DNA from: Bacteroidota bacterium
GTDB taxonomy: Bacteria > Bacteroidota > Kryptoniia > Kryptoniales > JAKASW01
NCBI GenBank assembly: GCA_021796055.1
Contig: JAJYOS010000035.1
Location: 1 to 16,345, forward strand
DNA: 16,345 nt
Direction of reading: 5' to 3'
The notes beneath the pieces were generated by a model. That model did not search any database and was not told the origin of the DNA. It saw only the letters and a program-made list of their open reading frames with translations. This document shows, piece by piece, positions 1 to 7,731 of this stretch (the stretch's first letter is position 1; every line of letters begins with the position of its first letter). Position numbers and translations under genes: made by a program.

Positions 1-315
1 TAACCCAGGAAGCCTTACCTGAACAATGTCTGAATCGTGAGCAGCTGAGATCTTCTTAGCATGAGCGAAGGCATCCATTAGTCCCGCATAATCCTGCTTC
101 TCACCCCGCACAATCCCAAGGTAGTACCAGCTTTCTTCGTCGAGGGAATCCTTCTTGACGGCTTTTTCGAGCTCAGACTCAGCCTTGTTCCATTCACTCT
201 TTTGCATGTAAAGTTTCGCACTCGTCAACTCAGCGGACGAGCACTGGAAGCCGACGAAAGCAAAACTCACGGCTAAAAGGCCGATAAGAGGCGCCAGTAG
301 ACTGTACTTCTTCAT
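1..315 (-). CDS. TPR-containing lipoprotein, 3' end cut by window edge
   Basis: The frame reads from an ATG at 315 to the window edge without a stop, giving 105 residues. The N-terminus is MKKYSLLAPLIGLLAVSFAF, a lysine pair followed by a hydrophobic run, then VGFQC at residues 21-25. I read this as a lipoprotein signal peptide with Cys25 as the lipidated residue, although the lipobox is not classical. After the Cys comes a tetratricopeptide-like helix pair (about residues 28-68: SAKLYMQKSEWNKAESELEK, then DEESWYYLGIV), so the protein probably works as an envelope scaffold or assembly factor. Lipoproteins starting CSSAELTSAKLY are, from memory, common in the Ignavibacteria/Bacteroidota group. 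It has its own promoter in the gap after nadD. The start is supported by GGAG about nine bases upstream. The specific role is unknown. Confidence 0.75.
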   Translation of the reverse strand, partial: MKKYSLLAPLIGLLAVSFAFVGFQCSSAELTSAKLYMQKSEWNKAESELEKAVKKDSLDEESWYYLGIVRGEKQDYAGLMDAFAHAKKISAAHDSDIVQVRLPGL

Positions 316-357
316 TCTCTCACACTCCATTTGAAATTAGGTTATCACTTTTGAATA

Positions 358-386
358 AATATAAAATGCATGGGGCCGAATTACAA
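358..386 (-). promoter_or_regulatory. Sigma70-type promoter of the TPR lipoprotein gene
   Basis: On the minus strand, TTGTAA (386-381) is followed after 17 bases by TATATT (363-358). This places transcription start near 351 and leaves a leader of about 36 bases before the ATG at 315. The -35 overlaps an imperfect palindrome, GAATT-AC-AATTC (378-389). A promoter here means the lipoprotein need not depend on read-through from nadD. Confidence 0.5.
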
Positions 387-405
387 TTCCTTGACAAGCA
401 ACAAC

Positions 406-987
406 TTACAGGTAGATTGAATTACGCCGTATATATTCTTCGACATCCTGCGTAACAAGATATCTTATCGACCGGCCTGACTTCACCCTTCTCCGGATAT
501 TGGTCGATGAAATATCGACGCTTGGAACATTTACCAATTCGACACGCAATAAGAGATCTTTGTCGACGACAGCCAGATCGAACCCCGGGCGATTCATCGC
601 CACCAACCTGCACTCTTCGAGTATTTTGCCGGGCTCCTTCCATGTATCGAATTCAGTCAGGAGGTCTATTCCCATTATGAAGTAAAGTTCGTCGTTAGGA
701 TATGACCGCTTCATCTCGCGCACGGTATCGATCGTATATGATGGCCCCTTCCTGTGGAGCTCTATATCCGACAAATCAAAGTAACGGTTCCCTTCAATCG
801 CAAGCCTCACCATCTCGAGACGGTGTTTTGCCGGAACAATATTCTCTTTTTGTTTATGTGGAGGAACCGCCGCGGGAACGAAAAAGACCTTATCGAGTTT
901 CAGTTGATCTCTCACTCCTTCGGCAGCAAGCAGGTGAGCTAAGTGAGGTGGATTAAATGTACCGCCGAAAATCCCCAGCTTCTTCAC
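406..987 (-). CDS. nadD: Nicotinate-nucleotide adenylyltransferase NadD
   Basis: The enzyme transfers AMP from ATP to nicotinate mononucleotide, giving deamido-NAD in cytosolic NAD synthesis. The nucleotidyltransferase signature LGIFGGTFNPPHLAHL sits at the N-terminus with the HxxH-type motif PPHLAH. The C-terminal ISSTNIRRRV matches the conserved SSTxIR motif. I chose the GTG at 987 (193 residues) because it starts exactly as family members do (MKKLGIFGG) and has AAGGA about seven bases upstream. The frame stays open to a TTG at 1041, and an ATG at 1038 overlaps the stop of the upstream gene as TGATG, so an 18-residue N-terminal extension made by translational coupling cannot be excluded. 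The gene lies directly behind the DUF2064-like gene, presumably in one transcript. Identification is secure; only the start is in doubt. Confidence 0.93.
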   Translation of the reverse strand: MKKLGIFGGTFNPPHLAHLLAAEGVRDQLKLDKVFFVPAAVPPHKQKENIVPAKHRLEMVRLAIEGNRYFDLSDIELHRKGPSYTIDTVREMKRSYPNDELYFIMGIDLLTEFDTWKEPGKILEECRLVAMNRPGFDLAVVDKDLLLRVELVNVPSVDISSTNIRRRVKSGRSIRYLVTQDVEEYIRRNSIYL

Positions 988-1037
988 CGTGGGATCCTTC
1001 GAACCGGAAGAAACCCTCTGAAAGGATCTCTCGCCCA

Positions 1038-1733
1038 TCAAATCTCGCTGTACTTTTCCTTCAAACCGAGTAGAAAATCAGTCGTGCGGCGGGCTTGCTC
1101 GATGATGTGGCCGTTTCTCGTAAAAGTGTTGAAGACTCTCCTGAGGCCGGTGAGATCGCGCATGCAGTGGAATCGATCAAGCGTAAAAAGCATCGCTGAA
1201 ATCGGAGCCGAGATCTTCATCGAAACCTCGAATGGGTCCTTGGAGTTCATCGCGTCGAAAATCTGGACGTGAGGCTTCTTTAGACCCACCATGTAGAGCT
1301 GATTGACTTCATCTGGCGCGAGTACGACCACGTCGTCGTCAAGACTGAGAAGGTCATAAGAATGCCTTATCGCCTGTAGCGACATAAGCGCCGCATCGAC
1401 ATCGAGATATATCAACTTTTTCGTCCCATCGGAGAAGACATTATCCACCGCGTTGGAAATCTTATCGGACAACTTGCTCCCGATCGCGGGCTTGAGTTTG
1501 TATTCGAAACTCGCGTGACGAAAGACATGTTCAAAATCGGCGCGGGCATCGGCCGGATCGAAGTATACGTACGGCTGCACGTGCAAATGGAGCGCCGCCC
1601 GCTCGACAATATCGAACAGCAGTGAAGCGTGCAGCTCAGCGGCCTCTTCGTTCGTTAGAGGAGGCACAAGATTAGTCTTCACTTCTTTTGGGAGTGGAGT
1701 TCGCGAAACGACGAGCAGTGATTTTTCTGTCAT
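1038..1733 (-). CDS. DUF2064/TIGR04282-like GT-A-fold protein with degenerate motifs
   Basis: The N-terminus (SRTPLPKEVKTNLVPPLTNEEAAELH in two pieces, residues 10-35) aligns by eye with the family pattern KAPVPGRVKTRL of the TIGR04282 putative glycosyltransferases. PAIGSKLSDKI (82-92) fits the GdlGeRm region and VVLAPDEVNQLYMVGLKKP (136-154) fits the GPaeDGGYYLIGL region. Important positions differ: KTRL is KTNL, GSDSPDL is LDVDAAL (residues 110-116), and DGGYY is VNQLY (143-147). The fold is probably kept, but nucleotide-sugar transfer activity is doubtful. A helical C-terminus (about 190-231) is not part of the core family as I know it. I preferred ATG 1733 (231 residues); a TTG at 1763 would add ten residues. 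Neither has a good Shine-Dalgarno. Translationally coupled to nadD. Function unknown. Confidence 0.6.
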   Translation of the reverse strand: MTEKSLLVVSRTPLPKEVKTNLVPPLTNEEAAELHASLLFDIVERAALHLHVQPYVYFDPADARADFEHVFRHASFEYKLKPAIGSKLSDKISNAVDNVFSDGTKKLIYLDVDAALMSLQAIRHSYDLLSLDDDVVVLAPDEVNQLYMVGLKKPHVQIFDAMNSKDPFEVSMKISAPISAMLFTLDRFHCMRDLTGLRRVFNTFTRNGHIIEQARRTTDFLLGLKEKYSEI

Positions 1734-1743
1734 GCATTGAAAA

Positions 1744-1749
1744 GTTATA
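1744..1749 (-). promoter_or_regulatory. Possible -10 element of the DUF2064-like gene
   Basis: TATAAC on the minus strand lies about ten bases before the ATG at 1733. A TTGAAT sits 15 bases further upstream (1765-1770), which is a short spacing. If used, the transcript would be almost leaderless. Low confidence. Confidence 0.2.
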
Positions 1750-1964
1750 ATCCATCCAAACAATATTCAAGAAAGTCGCGGATGCAATTTGACTTTTGAC
1801 ACGCGATCAACGCGCGTGCTGTATCCACGATTGAATATCAGAGCACGCTTGATTATGTTCTGTGGTTGCGGAGCACACGGGTAACATCGATATGTCAGCT
1901 CTCCGCTCAACAAAGGTTCGTTCGTGAGACAGGTTCGTTACCCACACCATCATCCCCGATAAGC

Positions 1965-3815
1965 ATGAGCAAATTTTCGTCAGATAGTATTGTAGAAGAT
2001 GTAAGACGCGCCACGGACATAGTCGACATCATCTCCCAGTATGTCCGGCTTCAGAAACGCGGTAAGAATTATCTTGGCCTCTGTCCGTTCCACACCGAAA
2101 AGACGCCGTCGTTCACAGTGAACCGCGAGAAAGGACTGTACCACTGTTTCGGCTGCGGCGCGGGAGGAAACGTTTTTACTTTTCTGACCCAGCACGAGAA
2201 GATATCTTTCGGTGAAGCGCTTCGTCAACTCGCGTCGAGGGCAAATATTTCGCTTCCTTCATATTCCGACGAAAGACACAACGATGTCGATGAGGTACTG
2301 GACATAAATGAGAAAGCAGTCAGGTACTACCGCGACATGCTTCGGTCCGACGAAGGGGCAAGAGCGCTCGCGTACATGAAGGAGAGCAGGAAATTCAACG
2401 ACGAATCCATCGATAGATTCATGCTCGGCTACGCACCCGACAGGTGGGATGGGCTTCTCAACCACCTGAGGAAAAAAGGAATAAACGAGAAGACGATTGA
2501 GAAGTCGGGGCTCATCCTAAAGAGGCAGGATGGATCAGGTTATTACGACAGATTCAGGGCGAGAGTGATGTTCCCAGTTTTTTCGGCGGGCGGCAGCGTG
2601 ATAGCGTTCGGTGGCAGGACGCTCAAACCGGATGAGAAAGCAAAGTACATCAATTCCCCCGAGACAGCCGCTTACATTAAGGGCAAAACACTTTTCGGGA
2701 TATACCAGGCGAAGGACGCGATCATAGAAAAGGACTCGGCTATTCTCGTGGAGGGCTACGCCGATTTGATCGCGCTCCATCAGTCGGGGATCCGAAACGT
2801 GGTCGCGTCGAGCGGCACCGCCCTGACAATCGAGCAGATCCAGCATATCTCACGATACACGCAAAACGTTTATCTCGTTTACGACGCCGACACCGCCGGA
2901 CAAGACGCATCAATGCGAGGATCCGACTTACTTCTCGAACAGGGGTTGAACGTCTACATCGTGGAACTTCCTGCTGGCGAGGACCCTGACACTTACGTGC
3001 TCGCGAGGGGAAGCGAGGAGTTCATGGCACTCATCGGCAATGGTTCGAACATTGTTGAATTCAAGGCGACGCTTCTCGCGCGCCGGGCCGGTTCATCTTC
3101 CAATACAGGCGCGATAATCCAATCGATAGTCGAGTCGCTTGCCAGAATAAATGACGCCATCAAAGTCAACCTCTACGTCAAAGATCTCTCGGGAAAGTTC
3201 GGCCTGCGGGAGGAGGCTATCTACGAGGAGCTTAAGAAGAGAAAGTCTTCCCATTCCAAATATCAGCCCGCTATTCCAGCTCAGGCTAGAAGGCAGGAGC
3301 TTCGCCTGTCGATAGCGGATCGAGATTTAATCAGCCTCCTCATCAACGTCGATGAATCGTTGTTCGAGATAATAGCGGGCCAAATTTCGCGGCTGGAGAT
3401 CCAAAATGGGATGAGCGGCGAAATTATAGATAAGGTCATCGCGGCACGAAGAAGCGGGAACCCGGCGTCTGCCGTTATCGACGAACTCTCATCCGAAAGC
3501 GTCAGGAAGGCGTTCGCCGAACTCGCCTTCGCAGCCCCCCAACGAAGCAAAATATGGTGGGAAGAAATCAGACCGGGAAGCGAAACGCCCGACTACCTCA
3601 AGTGGATCTCTCAGCTTCTCATCTCGTTTGAGCTGGAACAGATAGAGCAGAGGCTGAGAATGCTGACTTCTCGAATTGCGGACCAGGAGAAGAAGGGCGC
3701 GAACACCGATAACCTTGACTACGAGTATCAGGAACTGGTGCAGCGGAAGCGGGTGCTGAGTGAGACTTACCGCGACAAAGAGTTGTTGGAGCACTACTTC
3801 GAGAGCCTGAGATAA
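1965..3815 (+). CDS. dnaG: DNA primase DnaG
   Basis: DnaG makes RNA primers for the replication fork and binds the DnaB helicase through its C-terminus. From the ATG at 1965 (616 residues, normal for the family) the order is as follows. A CHC2 zinc-ribbon spans about residues 35-95, with ligands C40, H43, C61 and C64 in LCPFHTEKTPSF and YHCFGCG. The basic catalytic-core segment DRFRARVMFP is at 195-204. A TOPRIM domain covers about 258-345, with E264 in ILVEGYADL and D307/D309 in LVYDADTAG as metal ligands. A helical C-terminal helicase-binding region begins near 440. The frame is open back to a TTG at 1866, but those 33 residues do not resemble a primase N-terminus and SKFSSDSIVEDVRRATDIVD is a typical one. 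The Shine-Dalgarno is weak. It stands alone, divergent from the nadD unit. Confidence 0.97.
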   Translation: MSKFSSDSIVEDVRRATDIVDIISQYVRLQKRGKNYLGLCPFHTEKTPSFTVNREKGLYHCFGCGAGGNVFTFLTQHEKISFGEALRQLASRANISLPSYSDERHNDVDEVLDINEKAVRYYRDMLRSDEGARALAYMKESRKFNDESIDRFMLGYAPDRWDGLLNHLRKKGINEKTIEKSGLILKRQDGSGYYDRFRARVMFPVFSAGGSVIAFGGRTLKPDEKAKYINSPETAAYIKGKTLFGIYQAKDAIIEKDSAILVEGYADLIALHQSGIRNVVASSGTALTIEQIQHISRYTQNVYLVYDADTAGQDASMRGSDLLLEQGLNVYIVELPAGEDPDTYVLARGSEEFMALIGNGSNIVEFKATLLARRAGSSSNTGAIIQSIVESLARINDAIKVNLYVKDLSGKFGLREEAIYEELKKRKSSHSKYQPAIPAQARRQELRLSIADRDLISLLINVDESLFEIIAGQISRLEIQNGMSGEIIDKVIAARRSGNPASAVIDELSSESVRKAFAELAFAAPQRSKIWWEEIRPGSETPDYLKWISQLLISFELEQIEQRLRMLTSRIADQEKKGANTDNLDYEYQELVQRKRVLSETYRDKELLEHYFESLR

Positions 3816-3905
3816 GACAACCAGCGATCTTGCCGCGTCTCACACGCTGCCGATTTCCGATCCGCAACTCCAATCCACTCGAACCATGGCGCATCCCATG
3901 AAAGC

Positions 3906-3928
3906 GCTGTTTACGTCACAGCCTTTTC
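3906..3928 (+). terminator. Weak candidate terminator after dnaG
   Basis: GCTGT (3906-3910) and ACAGC (3918-3922) can pair around a seven-base loop and are followed by CTTTTCTT. The five-pair stem is short, so this is only a candidate. It lies 90 bases after the dnaG stop and before the ferredoxin operon. Confidence 0.3.
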
Positions 3929-3967
3929 TTATATTAAACGAGCCGTGAGGCGATCTTTTTTACGGCA

Positions 3968-3989
3968 ATTCAATTCGATTCAATAGAAT
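3968..3989 (+). promoter_or_regulatory. Possible promoter/operator of the ferredoxin-reductase operon
   Basis: ATTCAAT occurs twice, at 3968-3974 and 3978-3984, ten bases apart (one helical turn). The second copy runs into TAGAAT (3984-3989), a good -10 match, and also forms ATTC-AATA-GAAT. No convincing -35 is visible at 16-18 bases. The start codon at 4038 would then have a leader of about 40 bases. Confidence 0.3.
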
Positions 3990-4037
3990 GGGAAGAGGAA
4001 TTTTCGATCCGTCCCGGCGTTCAAAAGGAGCGGAATA

Positions 4038-4256
4038 GTGATAGAGATACATGAAGAGAAGTGCGACTTATGCGGATGCTGTGTAGGGGTTTGTCCAGAA
4101 AACTGCATAGACCTCACTGAAAGCCGCATTTCCATCGTGCATGAGATTTGCACAAACTGTAGGAAATGCGAATGGGCGTGCCCCTTTGAGGTATTTGAAT
4201 TTCACAGCGACCGATCCGGCAAAAGTGAAAAGATAAGTCTGAGAGCGACTGCATGA
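4038..4256 (+). CDS. Ferredoxin with two [4Fe-4S] clusters
   Basis: This 72-residue soluble electron carrier has two classical cluster motifs: CDLCGCCVGVCP (ligands C9, C12, C15, C19) and CTNCRKCEWACP (C38, C41, C44, C48). The arrangement predicts two low-potential [4Fe-4S] clusters. C14 and C23 are extra cysteines outside the CxxCxxCxxxCP pattern. The start is GTG, supported by AGGAG seven bases upstream (4026-4030). Its stop overlaps the ATG of the flavoprotein gene as ATGA. The pairing with a geranylgeranyl-reductase-family enzyme suggests it donates electrons for saturating isoprenoid double bonds; the partner assignment is inferred from this coupling. The short tail after residue 55 is polar and has no further domain. 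Confidence 0.93.
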   Translation: MIEIHEEKCDLCGCCVGVCPENCIDLTESRISIVHEICTNCRKCEWACPFEVFEFHSDRSGKSEKISLRATA

Positions 4257-5419
4257 GGGAATCGTATGACGTGATTGTAGTCGGCGGAGGACCGGCGGGT
4301 TCCACAGCCGCGCGGTACGCGGCGCGCGGAGGCGCAAGCGTCCTTGTCCTCGAAAAAGACAGAGAGATCGGCGTGCCGGTGAGATGCGGCGAAGCGGTGG
4401 ACCACGAAGGGCTCGCTCCGTTCATAGAGCCTGACAAGAAATTCGTCGCCGCGGAGATAAAAAAATTCAAACTCATCGCCCCAAATGGAATGGCGGTGAA
4501 GCCGAGCATTGAAGGAGTCGGATATGTCCTCGACAGGAAGGTGTTCGATTACGAACTTGCGAGAATCGCCGCTGACGAAGGAGCGGAAGTAATAACTAAA
4601 GCCTATGTTGATGGAGTCACAAAGATTGACGGCAGTGTCACCGGCGTTACTGTCCAGTATCACGGGCAGCGCCTCACCCTGAAAAGCAAGATCGTCATAG
4701 GCGCGGACGGAGTGGAATCACGAATCGGAAGATGGGCGGGAATAGACACGACTGTCTCGATGCATGACATGGAATCGGCGGCACAGGTAACTGCGGCCAA
4801 CATCGACGTCGAACAGGACACTTGCTACTTCTACTTCGGTGAGAGATACGCACCCGGCGGTTATCTTTGGGTATTTCCGAAGGGTAACAGGACAGCCAAC
4901 ATAGGACTCGCCGTCGCCGCGGACAGGAGCAGACAGAAGCACGCTTTGAAGTTTCTCGATGAATTCATGCACGAACAATTTCCGCAGGCGGCAATACTCA
5001 CGAAGCTCGCGGGAGGCGTCCCCTGTGCCGAGACTCTCGACCGCACAACGATGCCCGGTCTTATGCTCGTCGGCGATGCGGCGCACCAGGTCAACCCCGT
5101 CTCCGGGGGCGGAATAATAAGCGGGATGATCGCGGGAAAGATTGCAGGCGTCGCGGCGGCGAAAGCGGTGAAGAGCAACGACATGAACACGATTGGTGAG
5201 TATGAAAAGGAATGGCGCGATTCACTCGGAAGCCGTCACCATCGCTATTACAAAATAAAGAAGGTCATCTATAAGTTTAAGGACAGCGACCTTAATTCAA
5301 TCGCGGCCGAAATATCCCGTCTTCCCGAAGGCCAACAGACACTCGGCGCGCTCTTTAAACAGGCAGTCCTTAAACACCCCGGACTCATACTCGATGTGAT
5401 GAAACTTTTCTTCTCCTGA
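4253..5419 (+). CDS. Geranylgeranyl reductase family FAD-dependent oxidoreductase
   Basis: This 388-residue flavoprotein starts with the FAD dinucleotide-binding motif VIVVGGGPAGSTAARYAARG (residues 7-26). It then shows the family hallmark PVRCGE (42-47), the second FAD motif IGADGVESRIGRWAG (149-163), the substrate-side motif GGYLWVFPKG (202-211, the YxWxFPK signature of GGR enzymes), and the FAD-ribityl motif LVGDAAHQVNPVSGGGI (272-288). Family members reduce prenyl chains of chlorophyll, archaeal lipids, menaquinone or other polyprenyls. The substrate here cannot be told from sequence. The coupled ferredoxin argues for reduced ferredoxin rather than NADPH as donor. It lies 15 bases before a polysaccharide-deacetylase-like gene. 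No signal peptide is seen; a peripheral membrane location is expected. The family call is firm and the substrate open. Confidence 0.93.
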   Translation: MRESYDVIVVGGGPAGSTAARYAARGGASVLVLEKDREIGVPVRCGEAVDHEGLAPFIEPDKKFVAAEIKKFKLIAPNGMAVKPSIEGVGYVLDRKVFDYELARIAADEGAEVITKAYVDGVTKIDGSVTGVTVQYHGQRLTLKSKIVIGADGVESRIGRWAGIDTTVSMHDMESAAQVTAANIDVEQDTCYFYFGERYAPGGYLWVFPKGNRTANIGLAVAADRSRQKHALKFLDEFMHEQFPQAAILTKLAGGVPCAETLDRTTMPGLMLVGDAAHQVNPVSGGGIISGMIAGKIAGVAAAKAVKSNDMNTIGEYEKEWRDSLGSRHHRYYKIKKVIYKFKDSDLNSIAAEISRLPEGQQTLGALFKQAVLKHPGLILDVMKLFFS

Positions 5420-5434
5420 AGAATCACTGCAGCC

Positions 5435-6844
5435 ATGAAGATAAACATAATCGTCAGTGCAGACGATCATATTAAGCAGAAGATCAAATACGGATTCCGT
5501 CTGCTTTTTCAACCTTTCCGAGTCGAGCTGGAGTTCCTAAAGACCCTTTCGCCAGATTGTCCCAATATTTTCTACGGACGGCAGCTCCCTAATGATTCGA
5601 AGAAGGTACTGTGGATAAGGTCGTCCGACGAGTTCGGGAAGTGTATTTCCAATTCCACTCTTCCGACAACTGAGGCGATATCCAGTTTCGAGTACGCCGG
5701 GAAAAAACTTCCAAAGATTTTCGAGACGCTAAACCCGCTCAACTCACTTCTCGATTTCGACATCCCCGCGGCGACTTTCATTCTGGCTTCCGATTTCCAG
5801 GATCTCATTAGCCTCGAGAGAGATGAATTCGACAGGCTTCGGGCGATGGATTCTCTTCAATTCAAGCTCGGTATCCTCGGATTCCCTGCTGTTAATTATT
5901 ATTCGCTCTTCCTGAAGGAACGAGTCGAAGAGTATTTCGGGATTGAACTGGAGCGGAAAACTTACGGCGGCGCTGACAGCGCGATCGCATTGACGCACGA
6001 TGTTGACTTTGTAAGTTTCCTCAATCCAAAGATGATCAGCAGGGAGATGTTCGGTATAGCCGTTCTTAACAGGCACGGACTTCCATCCAGGGAGCGGGCA
6101 ACCAAGCTGTTATTCCCGTTGTACGCCCTGTTCGGATACGATCTTCCCAAAATAGGGCTAAGGTTCATCTTCAATGCTGAAAACTCGCTCGGGTTCAAGT
6201 CTACTTTCTTCATCAAGACGGGGGCGACGGCGAAACAGGACATACCGTACAACTTCAGATCGAAGGCGATGCGAAATTTCCTAAATTTGCTGACCACCGA
6301 AGGATTTGAGGTCGGCATTCATCCGAGCATGACTACCTACGTAGACGTGAACGAGTTCGTCCGCGAGAAGAGCCGGCTCCAGGATTTCATCGGCAAACGT
6401 GTCAAGTCTGTTAGACAGCATTATCTTAAGTTCACAGCCGGAAAGACCATTCAGATATGGGAAAAGGCCGAGATGACGTGCGATTCAACGCTTGGCTTCT
6501 CTCGGGAGGTTGGGTTCAGAAACAGCATCGCGTTCCCCTATCCTCTCTATAATTTCACCGAAGACAGGCCGTCGACCGTAATCGAACTTCCGTTGGCGTT
6601 CATGGACGGCACCCTCGCCGAGAACAAGACTATCAACAACGACCAGGCCTTGGCAAAGATGAAGGAACTGATTAAGGAAACAAGGCTGGCAAAGGGAAGC
6701 GCGTCAATCCTCTTTCATAATTCCGTGACAGATCCGATAGATTTCCATGGGTACACCGAGATATTTCCTGCCATCCTTCAAGAGATAAAAGAGAGCGGGA
6801 TGATGGCAGGAACACTAGCAAGCATCGTAGATACCTTCGCGTGA
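5435..6844 (+). CDS. Polysaccharide deacetylase-like protein with DUF7033-type N-terminus
   Basis: The 469-residue protein has two parts. Residues 1-180 form a poorly characterised N-terminal region (MKINIIVSADDHIKQKIKYG onward) that I associate with the DUF7033-type domain found before deacetylase-like domains in Bacteroidota. Residues 181-469 carry NodB-like features: ALTHDVDF (185-192, Asp pair of motif 1), FEVGIHPS (291-298, the HxxS metal motif), SVRQHYLKF (325-333), FRNSIAFPYPLYNF (361-374) and a terminal LFHNSVTD (426-433, with the late catalytic His). The fold suggests removal of acetyl groups from, or another action on, a sugar polymer or glycolipid. No signal peptide is visible, so the cytosol or an unusual export route is implied. 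It sits in an operon between the reductase and a permease, and its stop overlaps the next start as GTGA. Substrate unknown. Confidence 0.75.
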   Translation: MKINIIVSADDHIKQKIKYGFRLLFQPFRVELEFLKTLSPDCPNIFYGRQLPNDSKKVLWIRSSDEFGKCISNSTLPTTEAISSFEYAGKKLPKIFETLNPLNSLLDFDIPAATFILASDFQDLISLERDEFDRLRAMDSLQFKLGILGFPAVNYYSLFLKERVEEYFGIELERKTYGGADSAIALTHDVDFVSFLNPKMISREMFGIAVLNRHGLPSRERATKLLFPLYALFGYDLPKIGLRFIFNAENSLGFKSTFFIKTGATAKQDIPYNFRSKAMRNFLNLLTTEGFEVGIHPSMTTYVDVNEFVREKSRLQDFIGKRVKSVRQHYLKFTAGKTIQIWEKAEMTCDSTLGFSREVGFRNSIAFPYPLYNFTEDRPSTVIELPLAFMDGTLAENKTINNDQALAKMKELIKETRLAKGSASILFHNSVTDPIDFHGYTEIFPAILQEIKESGMMAGTLASIVDTFA

Positions 6845-7731
6845 ACCCCTACGTAATTTTAATAATACAAATATTTTTCTCGAGCGGCACGTACATAATC
6901 GCAAACGCCGCCACCCAGTCCATTCCCGCCGCCAATCTAACTTTCATCAGGATCTTGATATCGGGGTCTATCTACCTACTCTACCTTCGATACTCCAAAC
7001 TTGAATTCCGATATAAGGGCCGAGATCTCGCTCTCCTTCTCCTTCTCGGATTCCTCTCCGTTCCGGTAAACCAGTTCTCCTTCCTGTACGGCGTCAGATA
7101 TACAACCGCGACTTCGGCGGCGATCCTTTACTCCACATCTCCTGTGATCGTATTGTTGCTATCCGGAATATACCTGAAGGAACGGATCACGCTTCCAAAA
7201 ATTATCGGCACCATACTGGCGTTTGCGGGAGTACTTGTGATAGTTCTGGATAAAGGGCCGCGCATCGGGATATCAGATATGAAAGGAGACTTCTTTGTTT
7301 TCATAGCCGTATTAGCGTGGAGCCATTACATTGTCCTGGGGAGAAAAGTGATTTTGAAATACGGGGCATTGAACAGTACGATTTTTGCGGCGCTCGCGGG
7401 CTCGGCGATGTTCCTGCCGATCGGCCTTTGGTCATCCGTGGGTTACTCTTACTCTTCAATCTCCGGCAGCCTTTGGCTCGAGGTAATCTATCTTTCGATA
7501 ATAACTTCGATTGTCGGTTATATTCTCTGGTATTCCGCGCTGAGTAAGATCGAGGCTAGCAAGGTAGCCGTGTTCGCGAATGGTCAACCGGTGGTGACGG
7601 CGATTCTCGGCTACATTTTTCTAAAGCAGGGTATTTCTCTCGCGTTCACCGTGGGCGCGGTGACGACGATTGCCGGTGTGCTAATCACCCAGTTGAGACA
7701 GAAGAGCAAAGTTCAAGGGGCTACCTCTTAG
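6841..7731 (+). CDS. EamA/DMT-family transporter
   Basis: This 296-residue integral membrane protein has about ten hydrophobic helices arranged as two EamA repeats (about residues 4-137 and 148-285). Typical features include the early helix with AANLTFIRILISGSIYLLYL, the helix-4 region ATSAAILYSTSPVIVLLLSG, the following YLKERIT loop at the end of repeat 1, and VAVFANGQPVVTAILGYIFL in repeat 2. Family members export amino acids, nucleosides, sugars or other metabolites; the substrate is not predictable here. The GTG start overlaps the stop of the deacetylase-like gene (GTGA) and has no clear Shine-Dalgarno of its own, which supports translational coupling. It is the last gene of the ferredoxin-led operon, so it might move a product or substrate of that operon, but this is inference from position only. 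Confidence 0.9.
   Translation: MNPYVILIIQIFFSSGTYIIANAATQSIPAANLTFIRILISGSIYLLYLRYSKLEFRYKGRDLALLLLLGFLSVPVNQFSFLYGVRYTTATSAAILYSTSPVIVLLLSGIYLKERITLPKIIGTILAFAGVLVIVLDKGPRIGISDMKGDFFVFIAVLAWSHYIVLGRKVILKYGALNSTIFAALAGSAMFLPIGLWSSVGYSYSSISGSLWLEVIYLSIITSIVGYILWYSALSKIEASKVAVFANGQPVVTAILGYIFLKQGISLAFTVGAVTTIAGVLITQLRQKSKVQGATS

Noticed and set aside
1801..1817. TTGACA (1796-1801) plus ACGCG/CGCGT inverted repeat as the dnaG promoter
   Set aside because: No acceptable -10 hexamer lies 16-18 bases downstream of the TTGACA.
1866..1964. N-terminal extension of dnaG from TTG 1866
   Set aside because: The 33 extra residues do not look like a primase start; ATG 1965 gives the standard N-terminus and length.
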